Numbered from the stretch's first letter, positions 1 through 7,701 are shown. The stretch is 64,000 nt of DNA from Granulicella sp. dw_53 (GCF_018449545.1 NZ_JAAVUR010000022.1:1-64000), one strand, 5' to 3'. Program-made: numbers and translations. The notes: generated by a model from the sequence alone, not told the origin.

Positions 1-120
1 ACGGGCCGTTTCGGGAACTCGGACGAAGTGGCAAATGTCGTTACATTTCTTGCTTCGGAGGATGCTTCGTACATCACTGGCTCCGAGATCGCGGTCGATG
101 GCGGCAGGCTCCAGCTCTAA
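1..120 (+). CDS. C-terminal end of an SDR-family oxidoreductase (partial)
   Basis: The window opens inside a reading frame of 39 residues ending at the TAA at 118-120. It carries the usual C-terminal signature of classical short-chain dehydrogenase/reductases: a G-R-F-G-x-x-x-E-V-A-x-x-V-x-F-L-A-S-x-x-A-S-Y-I-T-G stretch followed by the V-D-G-G end. In this family that segment forms the last helix and the strand packing against the Rossmann fold. The NAD(P)-binding and catalytic S-Y-K parts lie upstream of the window, so substrate and cofactor cannot be assigned. It ends about 50 bases before the 3' end of the convergent chromate transporter gene. Confidence 0.85.
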   Translation, partial: TGRFGNSDEVANVVTFLASEDASYITGSEIAVDGGRLQL

Positions 121-168
121 TGCTAGCGGCTTGTCCGGCGTCAAACGACTCCGGACAAGCCCACCTAA

Positions 169-1476
169 TCACCAGACGGCCCAGCGTATGAGCCCTGATA
201 GAAGACATAGAGCGACGAATCTTCCGATGCCTATACGGAACTTGCTCAGCAGTAAGAACGAGACCGCGATCCAGATGACCGCGAATCGATCGACGTGTGT
301 CAGGCTGAAGCTTCCGGGCGGAAAGAGGGCTCCCCGGATGAGAAAGAGTGTGAGGTTTAGCATCGCGGCGACCACGACTGCAGCGATCATGCGCAGCGCG
401 CCTTCCATTCCGCGGTTGCCGTATGTTTTTTCCACGAATGGAGCGCCGGCGAAGACGAAGATAAAGCAGGGGAGAAACGTATAGAAGGTTGTGACGGCCA
501 ACGCCAAGGTTGCTGCGAGCGTCGATCCGTGGGAGTGATTGAAGCCGGCCATGAAACCGACGAACGCTACTACGATGATGAGAGGTCCCGGAGTGGTCTC
601 CGCCAGAGAGAAACCGTCTATCATCTGGGCCGAGTTCAGCCAGTGATACTTGGTCACTGCCATATGTGCGACGTACGGAATGACCGTATAAGAGCCGCCG
701 ATTGTAACGAAGGACGTTTGCGTAAAGAAGAGGGCCAGTTGTCTCCAAAAGCTGAAGTCTCGACCAAAGCCGTATATGAGTAGCAGCGGCGTGAGCCATA
801 GGACGAATCCGACTGTGGCGATTCGAAGCAAAGACGAGAGAAGCTTCGTCCATGGAAGGACACTATTATCTCTAAACTCACCACCGTTCTGAGGTGCGAC
901 CGGCAGCAGTCCAGGTTGGTATCGGCCTAGCAAAAGCCCAAGCAGAGCCATGACGAGCATGACCAGTGGGATCGACGCGCGAAACCAAGCCATCGCGGCA
1001 AACGCGCCCACAGCCGCCAGCCACTGAGCTGGAGCGATGAGAGTTCTGCGCGCAACGCGAAGAAGCGCAAGTGCGACGAGTGCGACGACTCCAGGCCTAA
1101 GTCCGGAGATCATCGCGGCGACCAGCGGCAAGCGGCCGAGGAGGACGTAGATCAAGCTCAGGGCGAGGATGACAAACATGGAGGGCAGAACGAAGAGGCT
1201 GCCGGCGGCGAGGCCCCCTTTCTTTCCATGTAGCTTCCAGCCGATGTAGATGGCGAGTTGTTGTGCTTCGGGACCGGGAAGAATCATGCAGTGGCTCAGT
1301 GCGTGAAGGAACTCTTCGCCGCTGATCCACTGTTTTTCGATGACCAGTTCGTCATGAAGGATGGCGATATGAGCTGCCGTGCCGCCAAAGCTAATCCAAC
1401 CGAGTCTCCACCAGAAGCTTAGAGCTTCCGAGAAGGCAGGCGAACGTGATGTTGTGTGCGGCGACCGAGCCGTCAA
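169..1476 (-). CDS. chrA: Chromate transporter ChrA family (CHR), two-domain form
   Basis: About 435 residues with two related membrane halves. The first half shows the family signature R-L-G-W-I-S-F-G-G-x-A-A-H-I followed by L-P-G-P-E-A-Q-Q, and the second repeats it as F-V-T-I-G-G-S-Y and E-T-T-P-G-P. This is the long-chain CHR form; characterised members export chromate or transport sulfate. The open frame extends to 1860, but that N-terminal part is antisense to doxX and not CHR-like. No ATG lies before the conserved core. I place the start at the TTG at 1474-1476, with an AGAGGT-like site upstream, and it is uncertain. The gene is divergent from doxX, and the palindrome at 1495-1508 sits between them, suggesting shared control by the nearby GntR protein. 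The real substrate is unknown. Confidence 0.85.
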   Translation of the reverse strand: MTARSPHTTSRSPAFSEALSFWWRLGWISFGGTAAHIAILHDELVIEKQWISGEEFLHALSHCMILPGPEAQQLAIYIGWKLHGKKGGLAAGSLFVLPSMFVILALSLIYVLLGRLPLVAAMISGLRPGVVALVALALLRVARRTLIAPAQWLAAVGAFAAMAWFRASIPLVMLVMALLGLLLGRYQPGLLPVAPQNGGEFRDNSVLPWTKLLSSLLRIATVGFVLWLTPLLLIYGFGRDFSFWRQLALFFTQTSFVTIGGSYTVIPYVAHMAVTKYHWLNSAQMIDGFSLAETTPGPLIIVVAFVGFMAGFNHSHGSTLAATLALAVTTFYTFLPCFIFVFAGAPFVEKTYGNRGMEGALRMIAAVVVAAMLNLTLFLIRGALFPPGSFSLTHVDRFAVIWIAVSFLLLSKFRIGIGRFVALCLLSGLIRWAVW

Positions 1477-1494
1477 ATTTGCTGTAACCTCTAT

Positions 1495-1508
1495 GACATT
1501 ATAACGTC
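1495..1508. promoter_or_regulatory. Palindromic operator between chrA and doxX
   Basis: GACATTATAACGTC is an imperfect inverted repeat (GAC-n-TTATAA-n-GTC) in the divergent intergenic region. The longer string GACAnTATAACGTCCT recurs just upstream of the gntR start at 2776-2793. Two matching palindromes around one GntR gene suggest its binding site. This is inferred and not tested. Confidence 0.55.
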
Positions 1509-1557
1509 CTATTGTTGGATCAAAATTGTCTTTGCTACAGAACAGAATGGAGGAGTG

Positions 1558-2043
1558 ATGAGATCTCAGATGTTTAGGCTGGGTGATGTACGCGAGGTCA
1601 CGGCTCGTTATGCGATGGTGCCTCTGCGGCTGGTTGTGGGATATGGTTTTCTGGCTCACGGGCTTGCGAAGTGGTCCAAGGGGCCGGCAGCCTTCGCAAC
1701 CATCCTGCATGCGATGGGTGTTCCTGTGCCCCAGTTGACGGCCTGGATCAGCATTCTGGTCGAGATTTTTGGTGGCTTGGCGATCCTGGTGGGCGCCTTT
1801 GTGACCCTGGTGAGTATTCCGACGATCTTCCTGCTCGTCGTTGCGGTCTTTACCGTCCACCTGCCCTATGGCTTCAGCTCGATCAAACTGCTTAGCTTCA
1901 CTGGCGGCAGGGCGCAGTTCGGACCGCCAGGATACGAGTGCGATCTGCTGTACATCGTCGCGATCCTAGTGCTGGCGCTGAGTGCTCCGAGTCCCTGGTC
2001 GGTCGATGCCTATCGTCTGCGTGGAGACAGAGCCTTGGATTGA
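1558..2043 (+). CDS. DoxX family integral membrane protein
   Basis: 161 residues. It begins with a short cytoplasmic stretch, then R-L-V-V-G-Y-G-F-L-A-H-G-L-A-K, the DoxX first-helix signature. Three further hydrophobic segments follow, and a G-P-P-G-Y-E-x-D-L-L-Y motif precedes the last helix. DoxX-like proteins are small four-helix membrane proteins of uncertain function, in some cases linked to redox or sulfur metabolism. The start is the ATG at 1558, preceded by GGAGG with good spacing; an upstream in-frame ATG at 1456 would include chrA antisense sequence. The gene is divergent from chrA, and its last 34 bases overlap the 3' end of the convergent gntR. The shared operator suggests co-regulation with chrA. 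Confidence 0.85.
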   Translation: MRSQMFRLGDVREVTARYAMVPLRLVVGYGFLAHGLAKWSKGPAAFATILHAMGVPVPQLTAWISILVEIFGGLAILVGAFVTLVSIPTIFLLVVAVFTVHLPYGFSSIKLLSFTGGRAQFGPPGYECDLLYIVAILVLALSAPSPWSVDAYRLRGDRALD

Positions 2044-2774
2044 GACTGCTTCTTCGCCGGCTTTCGTGCCAACCGCGTGACGAATCGAATCAGGTCTCCT
2101 CGATAGGAGAGGATTTCGTAGTCGATGGGGCGGCCGCCTACTGTGAAGGAGGTTCGCTCGATGCGGAAGATCGGTGAACCCTCCGCGATTGCGAGCGCCT
2201 GGGCTATGGGCGCCGCGGCTGCTGCGGCTTCCATCTTGTACTCGGCGTCGGTCAGGGGGATTCCGTACTTCTCTTCCAGCAAGGTGAAGATGGGCTTGAG
2301 ATGGAGGTCGTTCTTTACGATCTGCTCTCCAATATCAAGCGGAAGGTAGGTCTCATCGAACGACATGGGAACTGAATCCGCGAGACGAACGCGCTCAATC
2401 CGCATTACGCGTACGCCTTTGCTGATGCCGAGCTGGCGTGCGACGATCGCGTTTGCCGCAACGACAGCCTGGCTCAGGACGCGCGCGGAGGCCTTGCGCC
2501 CGTGGATATCCATGTCCTCGACAAAGCCGGTAAGAGTTGTGAGCTCCTGCGAGATCCTTGGCGGCAGCACATAGGTGCCGTGGCCTCTCCGGATCTCCAC
2601 GATCTCGCGCCGAATAAGATTCTGGATGGCTCGACGTACGGTGATCCGGCTTACGTCGAACCGCGTCAGAAGCTCTTCTTCGCTGGGCAAGCGGTCTCCG
2701 GGCTTCAGATCTCCGCGTGCAACCTCGGAGGCCAGAACCTCTTCGACCTTGCCGTAGAGTGGGGTTTCGGCCAT
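2010..2774 (-). CDS. GntR/HutC-family transcriptional regulator
   Basis: 254 residues. The N-terminal winged helix is typical of GntR proteins (L-K-P-G-D-R-L-P-S-E-E-E-L, then S-R-I-T-V-R-R-A-I, then the wing G-x-G-T-Y-V). Residues 85-235 form a UTRA-type effector domain, as in the HutC subfamily, with R-I-x-R-x-R-x-x-D and the D-E-T-Y-L-P segment. The gene faces doxX with overlapping 3' ends. A palindrome matching the chrA/doxX one ends two bases before the ATG, so the protein is probably autoregulated. A TATATT element inside that palindrome, so near the ATG, implies a leaderless or almost leaderless transcript. The effector is unknown. Confidence 0.9.
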   Translation of the reverse strand: MAETPLYGKVEEVLASEVARGDLKPGDRLPSEEELLTRFDVSRITVRRAIQNLIRREIVEIRRGHGTYVLPPRISQELTTLTGFVEDMDIHGRKASARVLSQAVVAANAIVARQLGISKGVRVMRIERVRLADSVPMSFDETYLPLDIGEQIVKNDLHLKPIFTLLEEKYGIPLTDAEYKMEAAAAAAPIAQALAIAEGSPIFRIERTSFTVGGRPIDYEILSYRGDLIRFVTRLARKPAKKQSQSKALSPRRR

Positions 2775-2775
2775 A

Positions 2776-2793
2776 AGGACAATATAACGTCCT
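2776..2793. promoter_or_regulatory. Palindromic operator and -10 element at the gntR start
   Basis: AGGACAATATAACGTCCT has matching 5-base arms (AGGAC/GTCCT) and ends two bases from the gntR start codon. On the minus strand it contains TATATT, a possible -10 box. It shares GACAnTATAACGTCCT with the chrA/doxX intergenic site. Confidence 0.6.
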
Positions 2794-2840
2794 CATGGTT
2801 TTCGTGGATGAGTCTCCGGGCGCATAGAAGGCGCGAGTGA

Positions 2841-3416
2841 TTACTTGACGCCCTTGGCGGGGTCCCAGGAGCCCTGGAGTTTGCGGATCTCGATGATCTG
2901 GCCGGTGTGGTAGGCGTTGTGGGTACCGATGTGGGCGATGGTGGTGGCGTTCTTCTGGAGGGTGGCTTCGTCGGCGGAGAGGACGGCCTGCTCCCAGGCA
3001 GTGAGGACGGCGTCGAGCTTTTGGACGGTCTGGGACCAGGAGGTGGCGTCGAATTTGTTGAAGGTCTCGTTGTTGTCGTCGGGGGTGGGTGGGGTCTTTT
3101 CGCCCTTGAACCTAGCGAGGGCGTTGGTGTTCCAGAAGAGGAGGTGGTAGGCGAGCATGCCGACGGAGTGGTCGGCGGGGGCGGGGTTGGGGGTCTCGGA
3201 TTTGGGGATCCAGCGGGCCTGCTCGGGGGTGAGGTTTGCGATGGCGGTGTTGACGGGGACGAACCACTCGGCCTTGTCGTGGGTGGACTGGAGCTGGTTG
3301 AGCAGGATTGAGCGGAGGGTGGCGGGCGGCTCGGCTTTGGTGGGAGCCTGCGGGTGGGCGAATGGGGCGAGGAGCAGGAGGGCTAAGAGCGAGGCGCGGG
3401 TGGGTTGGATTCGCAT
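2841..3416 (-). CDS. Exported DinB-superfamily protein
   Basis: 191 residues starting at the ATG at 3414-3416. Residues 1-20 form a signal peptide (basic start, L-L-A-L-L-L-L-A-P-F-A). The rest is a helical DinB/YfiT-like bundle with the three histidines that bind metal in this fold: D-H-S-V-G-M-L-A-Y-H-L near residue 90, and H-I-G-T-H-N-A-Y-H-T-G-Q-I near the C-terminus. Known relatives include mycothiol- or bacillithiol-dependent transferases and many uncharacterised proteins. Export is unusual for the fold but occurs in several lineages. The activity is not predictable here. The gene is divergent from the brnT remnant. Confidence 0.8.
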   Translation of the reverse strand: MRIQPTRASLLALLLLAPFAHPQAPTKAEPPATLRSILLNQLQSTHDKAEWFVPVNTAIANLTPEQARWIPKSETPNPAPADHSVGMLAYHLLFWNTNALARFKGEKTPPTPDDNNETFNKFDATSWSQTVQKLDAVLTAWEQAVLSADEATLQKNATTIAHIGTHNAYHTGQIIEIRKLQGSWDPAKGVK

Positions 3417-3479
3417 GGTTTTCTCCGTTTGGGGTCGGAGGAAGGGTATCAGGTGGTGGGTTGCCGGGGAAGAGGATTT

Positions 3480-3489
3480 TGTATATACA
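3480..3489. promoter_or_regulatory. Palindrome upstream of the brnTA locus
   Basis: TGTATATACA is a perfect 10-base palindrome about 15-20 bases before the brnT start codons, in an A+T-rich patch with a second TTGTATAG element. BrnA antitoxins repress their own operon, so this could be the operator or promoter. This is inference from position only. Confidence 0.4.
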
Positions 3490-3503
3490 TATTTGTATAG
3501 GCG

Positions 3504-3794
3504 GTGTCCGTGCGCTTTGACTGGGACCAGAGAAAGAACCTCAGCAATTATCGGAAACATAGGGTGTTATTTGAGACCGCAACGCTGGTCTTCGATGATC
3601 CTGACCTGTTGATGGATCAGGATCGGAGGCGGATGGGGAGGCGCGGTGGCAGACCATCGGATTGGTAGAAGGCGTTTTGCTTCTGCTGGGTCGCGCACAC
3701 CCTTGAGGACGAAGAAGGCGAAGAGCTGGTTCGGATCATCTCAGCCCGAACGGTGACACCGAAGGAGAGGAGACGCTATGAACGCATCCACTAA
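3504..3794 (+). pseudogene. brnT: brnT toxin gene with two compensating frameshifts
   Basis: The segment encodes a recognisable BrnT (RelE-fold ribonuclease toxin) spread over two frames. It starts V-R-F-D-W-D-Q-R-K-N-L-S-N-Y-R-K-H and runs to D-Q-D-R-R at about 3630. The family sequence D-G-E-A-R-W-Q-T-I-G-L-V-E-G continues in another frame. From 3690 the first frame resumes with V-A-H-T-L-E-D and I-I-S-A-R-T-V-T-P-K-E-R-R-R-Y-E. One base appears missing near 3630 and one extra in the GGG run at 3688-3690. Unshifted translation stops at a TAG near 3666. The frame ends inside the first codons of brnA, the normal toxin-antitoxin overlap. Either the toxin is dead or the assembly has two errors. 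Confidence 0.75.
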
Positions 3795-4146
3795 GACGAA
3801 GACAGTTCCGAAGAAAGGGTACGCACCCGCTGATCCGGCGAGGCCGCATAGGGTCACGTACCGGAGGGAGCCGGGTGATCCGTTGACGCAGGCCCAGAAG
3901 GACAATCTCGAAGCGCTGTCGAAGATGCCGGACTCGGAGATCGATACTTCGGATATTCCGGAGTGGACAGATGGACAGTGGAGCCGGGCGGAGCGGGGTA
4001 AGTGGTACCGTCCGGTGAAGCAGGCGGTGAGTCTGCGTCTGGATGCGGATGTGATCGCGTGGCTGAAGAAGGATGGTGAGGGGTATCAGACGCGGGCGAA
4101 CCAGATGCTTCGGGAGAGAATGCTGGCGGATTTGAAGGGGCGGTAA
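3778..4146 (+). CDS. brnA: BrnA-type antitoxin
   Basis: 122 residues. The C-terminal half carries the BrnA ribbon-helix-helix: K-Q-A-V-S-L-R-L-D-A-D-V-I-A-W-L-K followed by G-x-G-Y-Q-T-R-x-N-x-x-L-R-x-x-M. The N-terminal half, rich in charged and proline residues, would wrap the toxin. BrnA neutralises BrnT and represses the operon. The start codon lies inside the end of the brnT frame, so the two genes overlap by 17 bases as expected. The toxin gene upstream is frameshifted, so this antitoxin may be an orphan. The last 118 bases are duplicated at 5187-5296, on the far side of the Fic genes. Confidence 0.85.
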   Translation: MNASTKTKTVPKKGYAPADPARPHRVTYRREPGDPLTQAQKDNLEALSKMPDSEIDTSDIPEWTDGQWSRAERGKWYRPVKQAVSLRLDADVIAWLKKDGEGYQTRANQMLRERMLADLKGR

Positions 4147-4303
4147 GAAGTGATTTGCGGCGGGGCGAAGGCTAACCGATTGCTGAGACGAGGGTGCGCT
4201 GAATGTACAAGTGAACGGATAGTGTAACTTAGGGTACCTACTTACTCGGTTGCTGCGGCTGGCAGCGGGTTGGTGTAGATTCGAGAGTGCAGAGGAAAAT
4301 GTC

Positions 4304-4486
4304 ATGTCTAATCATCTCCAGACTCTGATCGAAGCGGCGCGGTCGCGATCCATCTCCCCCGACGAGCGGCAGGCGCAGCGGCGCAGCTTTGCGTATGGCA
4401 ATACGAAGATCGAGAATGACCGCATCACGCGTGAGATGGTAGATCAACAAGACGAACTTCTGATAGAAGAGGCGCAGACGCGCTAA
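4304..4486 (+). CDS. Small putative antitoxin of the Fic protein
   Basis: 60 residues starting at the ATG at 4304 with AGAGGA upstream. The TAA overlaps the fic start codon (TAATG), so the two are probably translationally coupled. The central stretch S-F-A-Y-G-N-T-K-I-E-N-D followed by T-R-E-M-V resembles the inhibitory-helix region of small class I Fic antitoxins (VbhA/YhfG-type), where a Glu next to Gly or Asn blocks ATP binding. The match to the (S/T)xxxE(G/N) motif is imperfect: the residue four before Glu is Asn. Assignment rests mainly on position and size. Confidence 0.65.
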   Translation: MSNHLQTLIEAARSRSISPDERQAQRRSFAYGNTKIENDRITREMVDQQDELLIEEAQTR

Positions 4487-5145
4487 TGGCGGATGACGAG
4501 CGGCATAGTCAGGCGCTTGAAGCTGAACTGATCCGCGACCCTGAATTGAAGGCTCTGCAAGAGGTTCAGAACGGGCTCAAGCAGTTTGAAGTTGTAGTTG
4601 AGATCATTGAGACCTATCTCGACCCAGAACGGCCTTTCAGGTTCCGCCCTTCTCACTTGCAGACTCTTCATCGCGTTGCTCTCCTGGGACTCTCCGGATA
4701 CGCGGGGATCTGGCGACCAGCGGGAATTGAGATTAAAGGCAGCGGGCACGCTCCTCCAGCTTCTTTTCAAATTCCTGAACTGATCGAAGAGCTGTGTGAC
4801 TATGTGAATGACAAGTGGTTGGAGAAGAGTCCACTGCATTTAGCGTCTTACGTCATGTGGAAGCTCAATTGGATTCATCCTTTCACGGATGGAAATGGAC
4901 GGACTTCGCGTGCTGCCTCTTACCTAATTCTTTGTCTTAAATTGGGATACTTGCTGCCGGGAAAACTCACCATTCCTGAACAAATTGCGAGTGATAAGAG
5001 GCCTTATTACGATGCGTTAGAGGCAGCGGATATCGCGTGGAGTGAGGGCAAGATTGATCTGACTGCTATGAAGAATTTGTTGGGCTCTATGTTAGCTGCC
5101 CAATTGGTGGCAGTGCATCAAGACTCGCAGTTCGGCGGAGAATGA
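4486..5145 (+). CDS. fic: Fic/DOC family protein, predicted AMP-transferase toxin
   Basis: 219 residues with a complete Fic core. The active-site loop H-P-F-T-D-G-N-G-R at residues 131-139 matches the canonical HxFx(D/E)GN(G/K)R, so catalysis is expected to be intact. Upstream, G-L-S-G-Y-A-G-I-W-R near residue 70 is the usual flap region. Fic proteins with this loop transfer AMP from ATP to target hydroxyl groups; gyrase and topoisomerase IV are known targets of some bacterial members. The N-terminal 45 residues are helical and lack an obvious (S/T)xxxE(G/N) inhibitory motif, so control by the small upstream protein (class I arrangement) is likely. The gene pair lies between two copies of the brnA 3' end. 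Confidence 0.88.
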   Translation: MADDERHSQALEAELIRDPELKALQEVQNGLKQFEVVVEIIETYLDPERPFRFRPSHLQTLHRVALLGLSGYAGIWRPAGIEIKGSGHAPPASFQIPELIEELCDYVNDKWLEKSPLHLASYVMWKLNWIHPFTDGNGRTSRAASYLILCLKLGYLLPGKLTIPEQIASDKRPYYDALEAADIAWSEGKIDLTAMKNLLGSMLAAQLVAVHQDSQFGGE

Positions 5146-5186
5146 GGTACGAGACGTTTAATCACCAGCGAGGCATGGAATGGTCT

Positions 5187-5296
5187 GTGTCTGAATGCGG
5201 ATGTGATCGCGTGGCTGAAGAAGGATGGTGAGGGGTATCAGACGGGCGAACCAGATGCTAAGGGAGCGGATGCTGGCGGATTTGAAGGGGCGGTGA
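5187..5296 (+). pseudogene. Truncated duplicate of the brnA 3' end
   Basis: This stretch repeats 4029-4146 almost base for base over the part encoding D-A-D-V-I-A-W-L-K-K-D-G-E-G-Y-Q-T, then has a two-base deletion (acgcgggc to acgggc) and a few substitutions up to the shared end tttgaaggggcgg. It has no start and is frameshifted. The 335-base gap between fic and the ATPase gene consists of this remnant plus about 180 bases in which I see only an ordinary leader. Confidence 0.85.
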
Positions 5297-5480
5297 GGGT
5301 TCGCGAAGGGTATCAGAAATCATCTCTAGTATTGTGCGTGGGCCATCCGTTACCCGAGAACGTACCTTGGTTTTATGTTGTATGGTTGACCTGCCCCTCC
5401 ACCTGCTAATTCGCAGCAATTCGATCGATAGTGATTGCGCAGAGGAGCGTGGATAGAGTGAATAATCGGCGGAGGCAACA

Positions 5481-7130
5481 ATGAGCGTTATTTCTGATCC
5501 TGTAATACAGAAAGCAGTTGCAAACATAAAGCAACGTTCAGAAAAACAACGCGACATTCAGAAGTCACTTGAATCCTTTGTCGATCTTGGGGTTATCCCC
5601 CAAATTGCCACAGAGAACAATCAGATTGTGTATGGCAGACGTGGAACCGGGAAGACACATCTTTTCAATTATTTGGGGGCCGAGCTTTCGAAAACCCCTC
5701 AAGCAAAAGTTGTTTATATTGACTGCCGTACTCTTGGGAGCAGCAGTCAGTTCTCCGATTTTACGTTGCCGATCGAACATCGATGTCTTGCTTTGTTTAA
5801 AGACATTCTTGCTGAAGTCCATGATGCTCTCTTAGAGCGGATCATAGAGACTCCAACACAACACGCTAACGAAGTCTTAGACTTGCTCTCGCGACTAGAG
5901 GCTGCCGTGATGCAGCCCATCGTAGACCGGAGGATAGGGTCGCTGTCTTCCAAAGTGCAATCCGGGTCTGAGGATCTGATCAGCCTCGGTTTGACCGGCA
6001 AACCTGTTGAAGTTTCGGTCAATTTAGGTTTCCAAACCAAGAAGAGCTCAGCAACAGAAAAGGTAATTAATGAATCGGTTGTCTATTCGGACAAAGTAAT
6101 ATTCCCGGCGATTAATAATTTACTTAGGGCGATTTGCGAAAAGGCAGATCTTCTTTTATTTATTTTGCTTGATGAATGGTCGTCGTTACCGATCGACATT
6201 CAGCCCTATCTAGCAGAGTTTATTAAGCGTGGATTCTTGCCAGTGAATACCGTTACCGTAAAAATTGCTTCCCTGGAATATCGCTCTAATTTTTCGATTA
6301 AGACGCCGCTTGCTGGATTGCTTGGTTTAGAGGTAGGAGCGGATATCGCAACCGGTATGGACTTAGACGATCACTATGTATTTGACCGAAATAAAGATCG
6401 AGTCACTAAAGCTTTTGCCGATATTCTCTACAATCACGTAAGAAGTGAAGTCCCTGAAGATTATTTGCAATCAAAATACGGAATCACTGATAGCGACAAA
6501 TTTGTGACTACATTTTTTACAAATAGCACGACTTCCTTCCAAGAATTGGCAAGGGCAGCTGAAGGTGTCGCTCGAGACCTGATCAATATATTTACGCATG
6601 CATTCTTTACAAGCCAGCGAAAAGAGCATTCCAAAATAGAAAAGCGCACCATTACAGAAGCCGCTCAACAATGGTTCGAACAAGATAAGGCTCGCGAACT
6701 TGCCCCTGAGCTGAGCCAAGCTCTTCGACGCATTGTGGAAGAGGTCATTGGGAAAAAGAAGGCTCGATCTTTTATGGTTCCGAAAGAGCTCGAAGGAAAC
6801 GAACTTCTTCAAAGACTCTTTGATTCTCGGGTTCTTCATCTAGTGATGAGGGGATATGCCGACAAAGATAACCCCGGGGTACGTTACAACATATATACGT
6901 TAGACTATGGCACCTACGTAAGCCTTTTAGGCACATCAAAGTCGCCCGAGGGGTTTGAGGATAAATCCGTCGTGGATGCAGATTTCGTCGTACCGTTCGA
7001 TGATCGAAGAAGTATACGAAGAATTATCCTGACATCGGAAGTGTTGCATCCTGGAGAACAATTATTGTTCACTGTAGAAGCCTCTCCTGAACGACTTGAA
7101 CAATCCCACCAAAGCCCAGATGAATCGTAG
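5481..7130 (+). CDS. Orphan P-loop ATPase, ORC/CDC6-like AAA
   Basis: 549 residues. Walker A is G-R-R-G-T-G-K-T at 52-59, and Walker B is L-L-F-I-L-L-D-E at 225-232, followed by W-S-S. The layout (N-terminal tether, P-loop, long insertion at 85-200, acidic Walker B, helical middle, C-terminal winged-helix-like part) resembles proteins annotated as ORC-CDC6 family AAA ATPases, which often occur as orphans in genomic islands. The start ATG has GGAGG-like sequence (cggaggcaaca) upstream. The gene is clearly richer in A+T than gyrA and most neighbours, which suggests acquisition. No partner gene is adjacent apart from the toxin-antitoxin genes upstream. A role in defence or in an integrated element is possible but unproven. 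Confidence 0.65.
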   Translation: MSVISDPVIQKAVANIKQRSEKQRDIQKSLESFVDLGVIPQIATENNQIVYGRRGTGKTHLFNYLGAELSKTPQAKVVYIDCRTLGSSSQFSDFTLPIEHRCLALFKDILAEVHDALLERIIETPTQHANEVLDLLSRLEAAVMQPIVDRRIGSLSSKVQSGSEDLISLGLTGKPVEVSVNLGFQTKKSSATEKVINESVVYSDKVIFPAINNLLRAICEKADLLLFILLDEWSSLPIDIQPYLAEFIKRGFLPVNTVTVKIASLEYRSNFSIKTPLAGLLGLEVGADIATGMDLDDHYVFDRNKDRVTKAFADILYNHVRSEVPEDYLQSKYGITDSDKFVTTFFTNSTTSFQELARAAEGVARDLINIFTHAFFTSQRKEHSKIEKRTITEAAQQWFEQDKARELAPELSQALRRIVEEVIGKKKARSFMVPKELEGNELLQRLFDSRVLHLVMRGYADKDNPGVRYNIYTLDYGTYVSLLGTSKSPEGFEDKSVVDADFVVPFDDRRSIRRIILTSEVLHPGEQLLFTVEASPERLEQSHQSPDES

Positions 7131-7224
7131 TCTGGGAGTCCAGATGCCTTGATTCACAACAATAAATGTCATTTACGTGTCTCTAGGTTTTGGGCGAGTC
7201 TTTTAGGTTTCTTCTGTTGAGTGG

Positions 7225-7701
7225 TTACTTGCAGTTCAGATTAGTGGTGATTTGGATTGGGCTTGGTTCGTTGAGAAGATAGTGGCGGTAGCTGGAGTGG
7301 GGCCAGTCTTCGGGGTTGGCAACCAGGCCTCGGGTGACGGGGTTGCGGTGCATGTAGCGGAGTTTCTCGACTCGCTTATCGTGGGTGTAGACGTTGAAGT
7401 CGTAGTAGCGGGGTAGCCAAAAGGGTTTTGGCGTGGAGAGTTTAGCGATAGAGAGCTTCAGGGCTTGCAGGGCGGTGGCGAGGGGTTTGGTTTCCGGTTC
7501 GCTGAGCAGCAGGTGGACGTGCTCGGGCATGATGACGTAGCCGAGGACTTCGAATTCGTAACGCTGGCGGGTGAGTTCTATGGAGTGTTCGACGATGTCG
7601 CGGGCGGATGGAGTGTTGAGGTAGGGTTTGCGGTCATAGCAACTGAAGGTGATGAAGTGGTCGTCGCCTTCTTGCTGGTATCGCTTTAACCCGAGGGGCA
7701 T
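7225..7701 (-). CDS. REP-associated tyrosine transposase (RAYT, IS200-like Y1 fold)
   Basis: 158 residues. The HUH motif appears as H-V-H-L-L at 61-65 after the family phrase V-L-G-Y-V-I-M-P-E. The catalytic tyrosine is expected at Y116 in L-R-Y-M-H-R-N-P-V, followed by the RAYT tail G-L-V-x-x-P-E-D-W-P-H-S-S-Y. RAYTs are single-copy domesticated relatives of IS200/IS605 transposases that bind and process REP hairpins. The gene starts next to such a hairpin (7721-7787), and related hairpins occur at 42048 and 50384. All key residues are present, so the enzyme looks functional. Confidence 0.9.
   Translation of the reverse strand: MPLGLKRYQQEGDDHFITFSCYDRKPYLNTPSARDIVEHSIELTRQRYEFEVLGYVIMPEHVHLLLSEPETKPLATALQALKLSIAKLSTPKPFWLPRYYDFNVYTHDKRVEKLRYMHRNPVTRGLVANPEDWPHSSYRHYLLNEPSPIQITTNLNCK

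Noticed and set aside
1477..1860. N-terminal extension of the chromate transporter frame
   Set aside because: Residues are Arg/Gln/His/Asn-rich, antisense to doxX, and unlike any CHR N-terminus.
5203..5409. Small protein beginning M-I-A-W-L-K-K-D-G
   Set aside because: It is the frameshifted remnant of the duplicated brnA end running into non-coding DNA.
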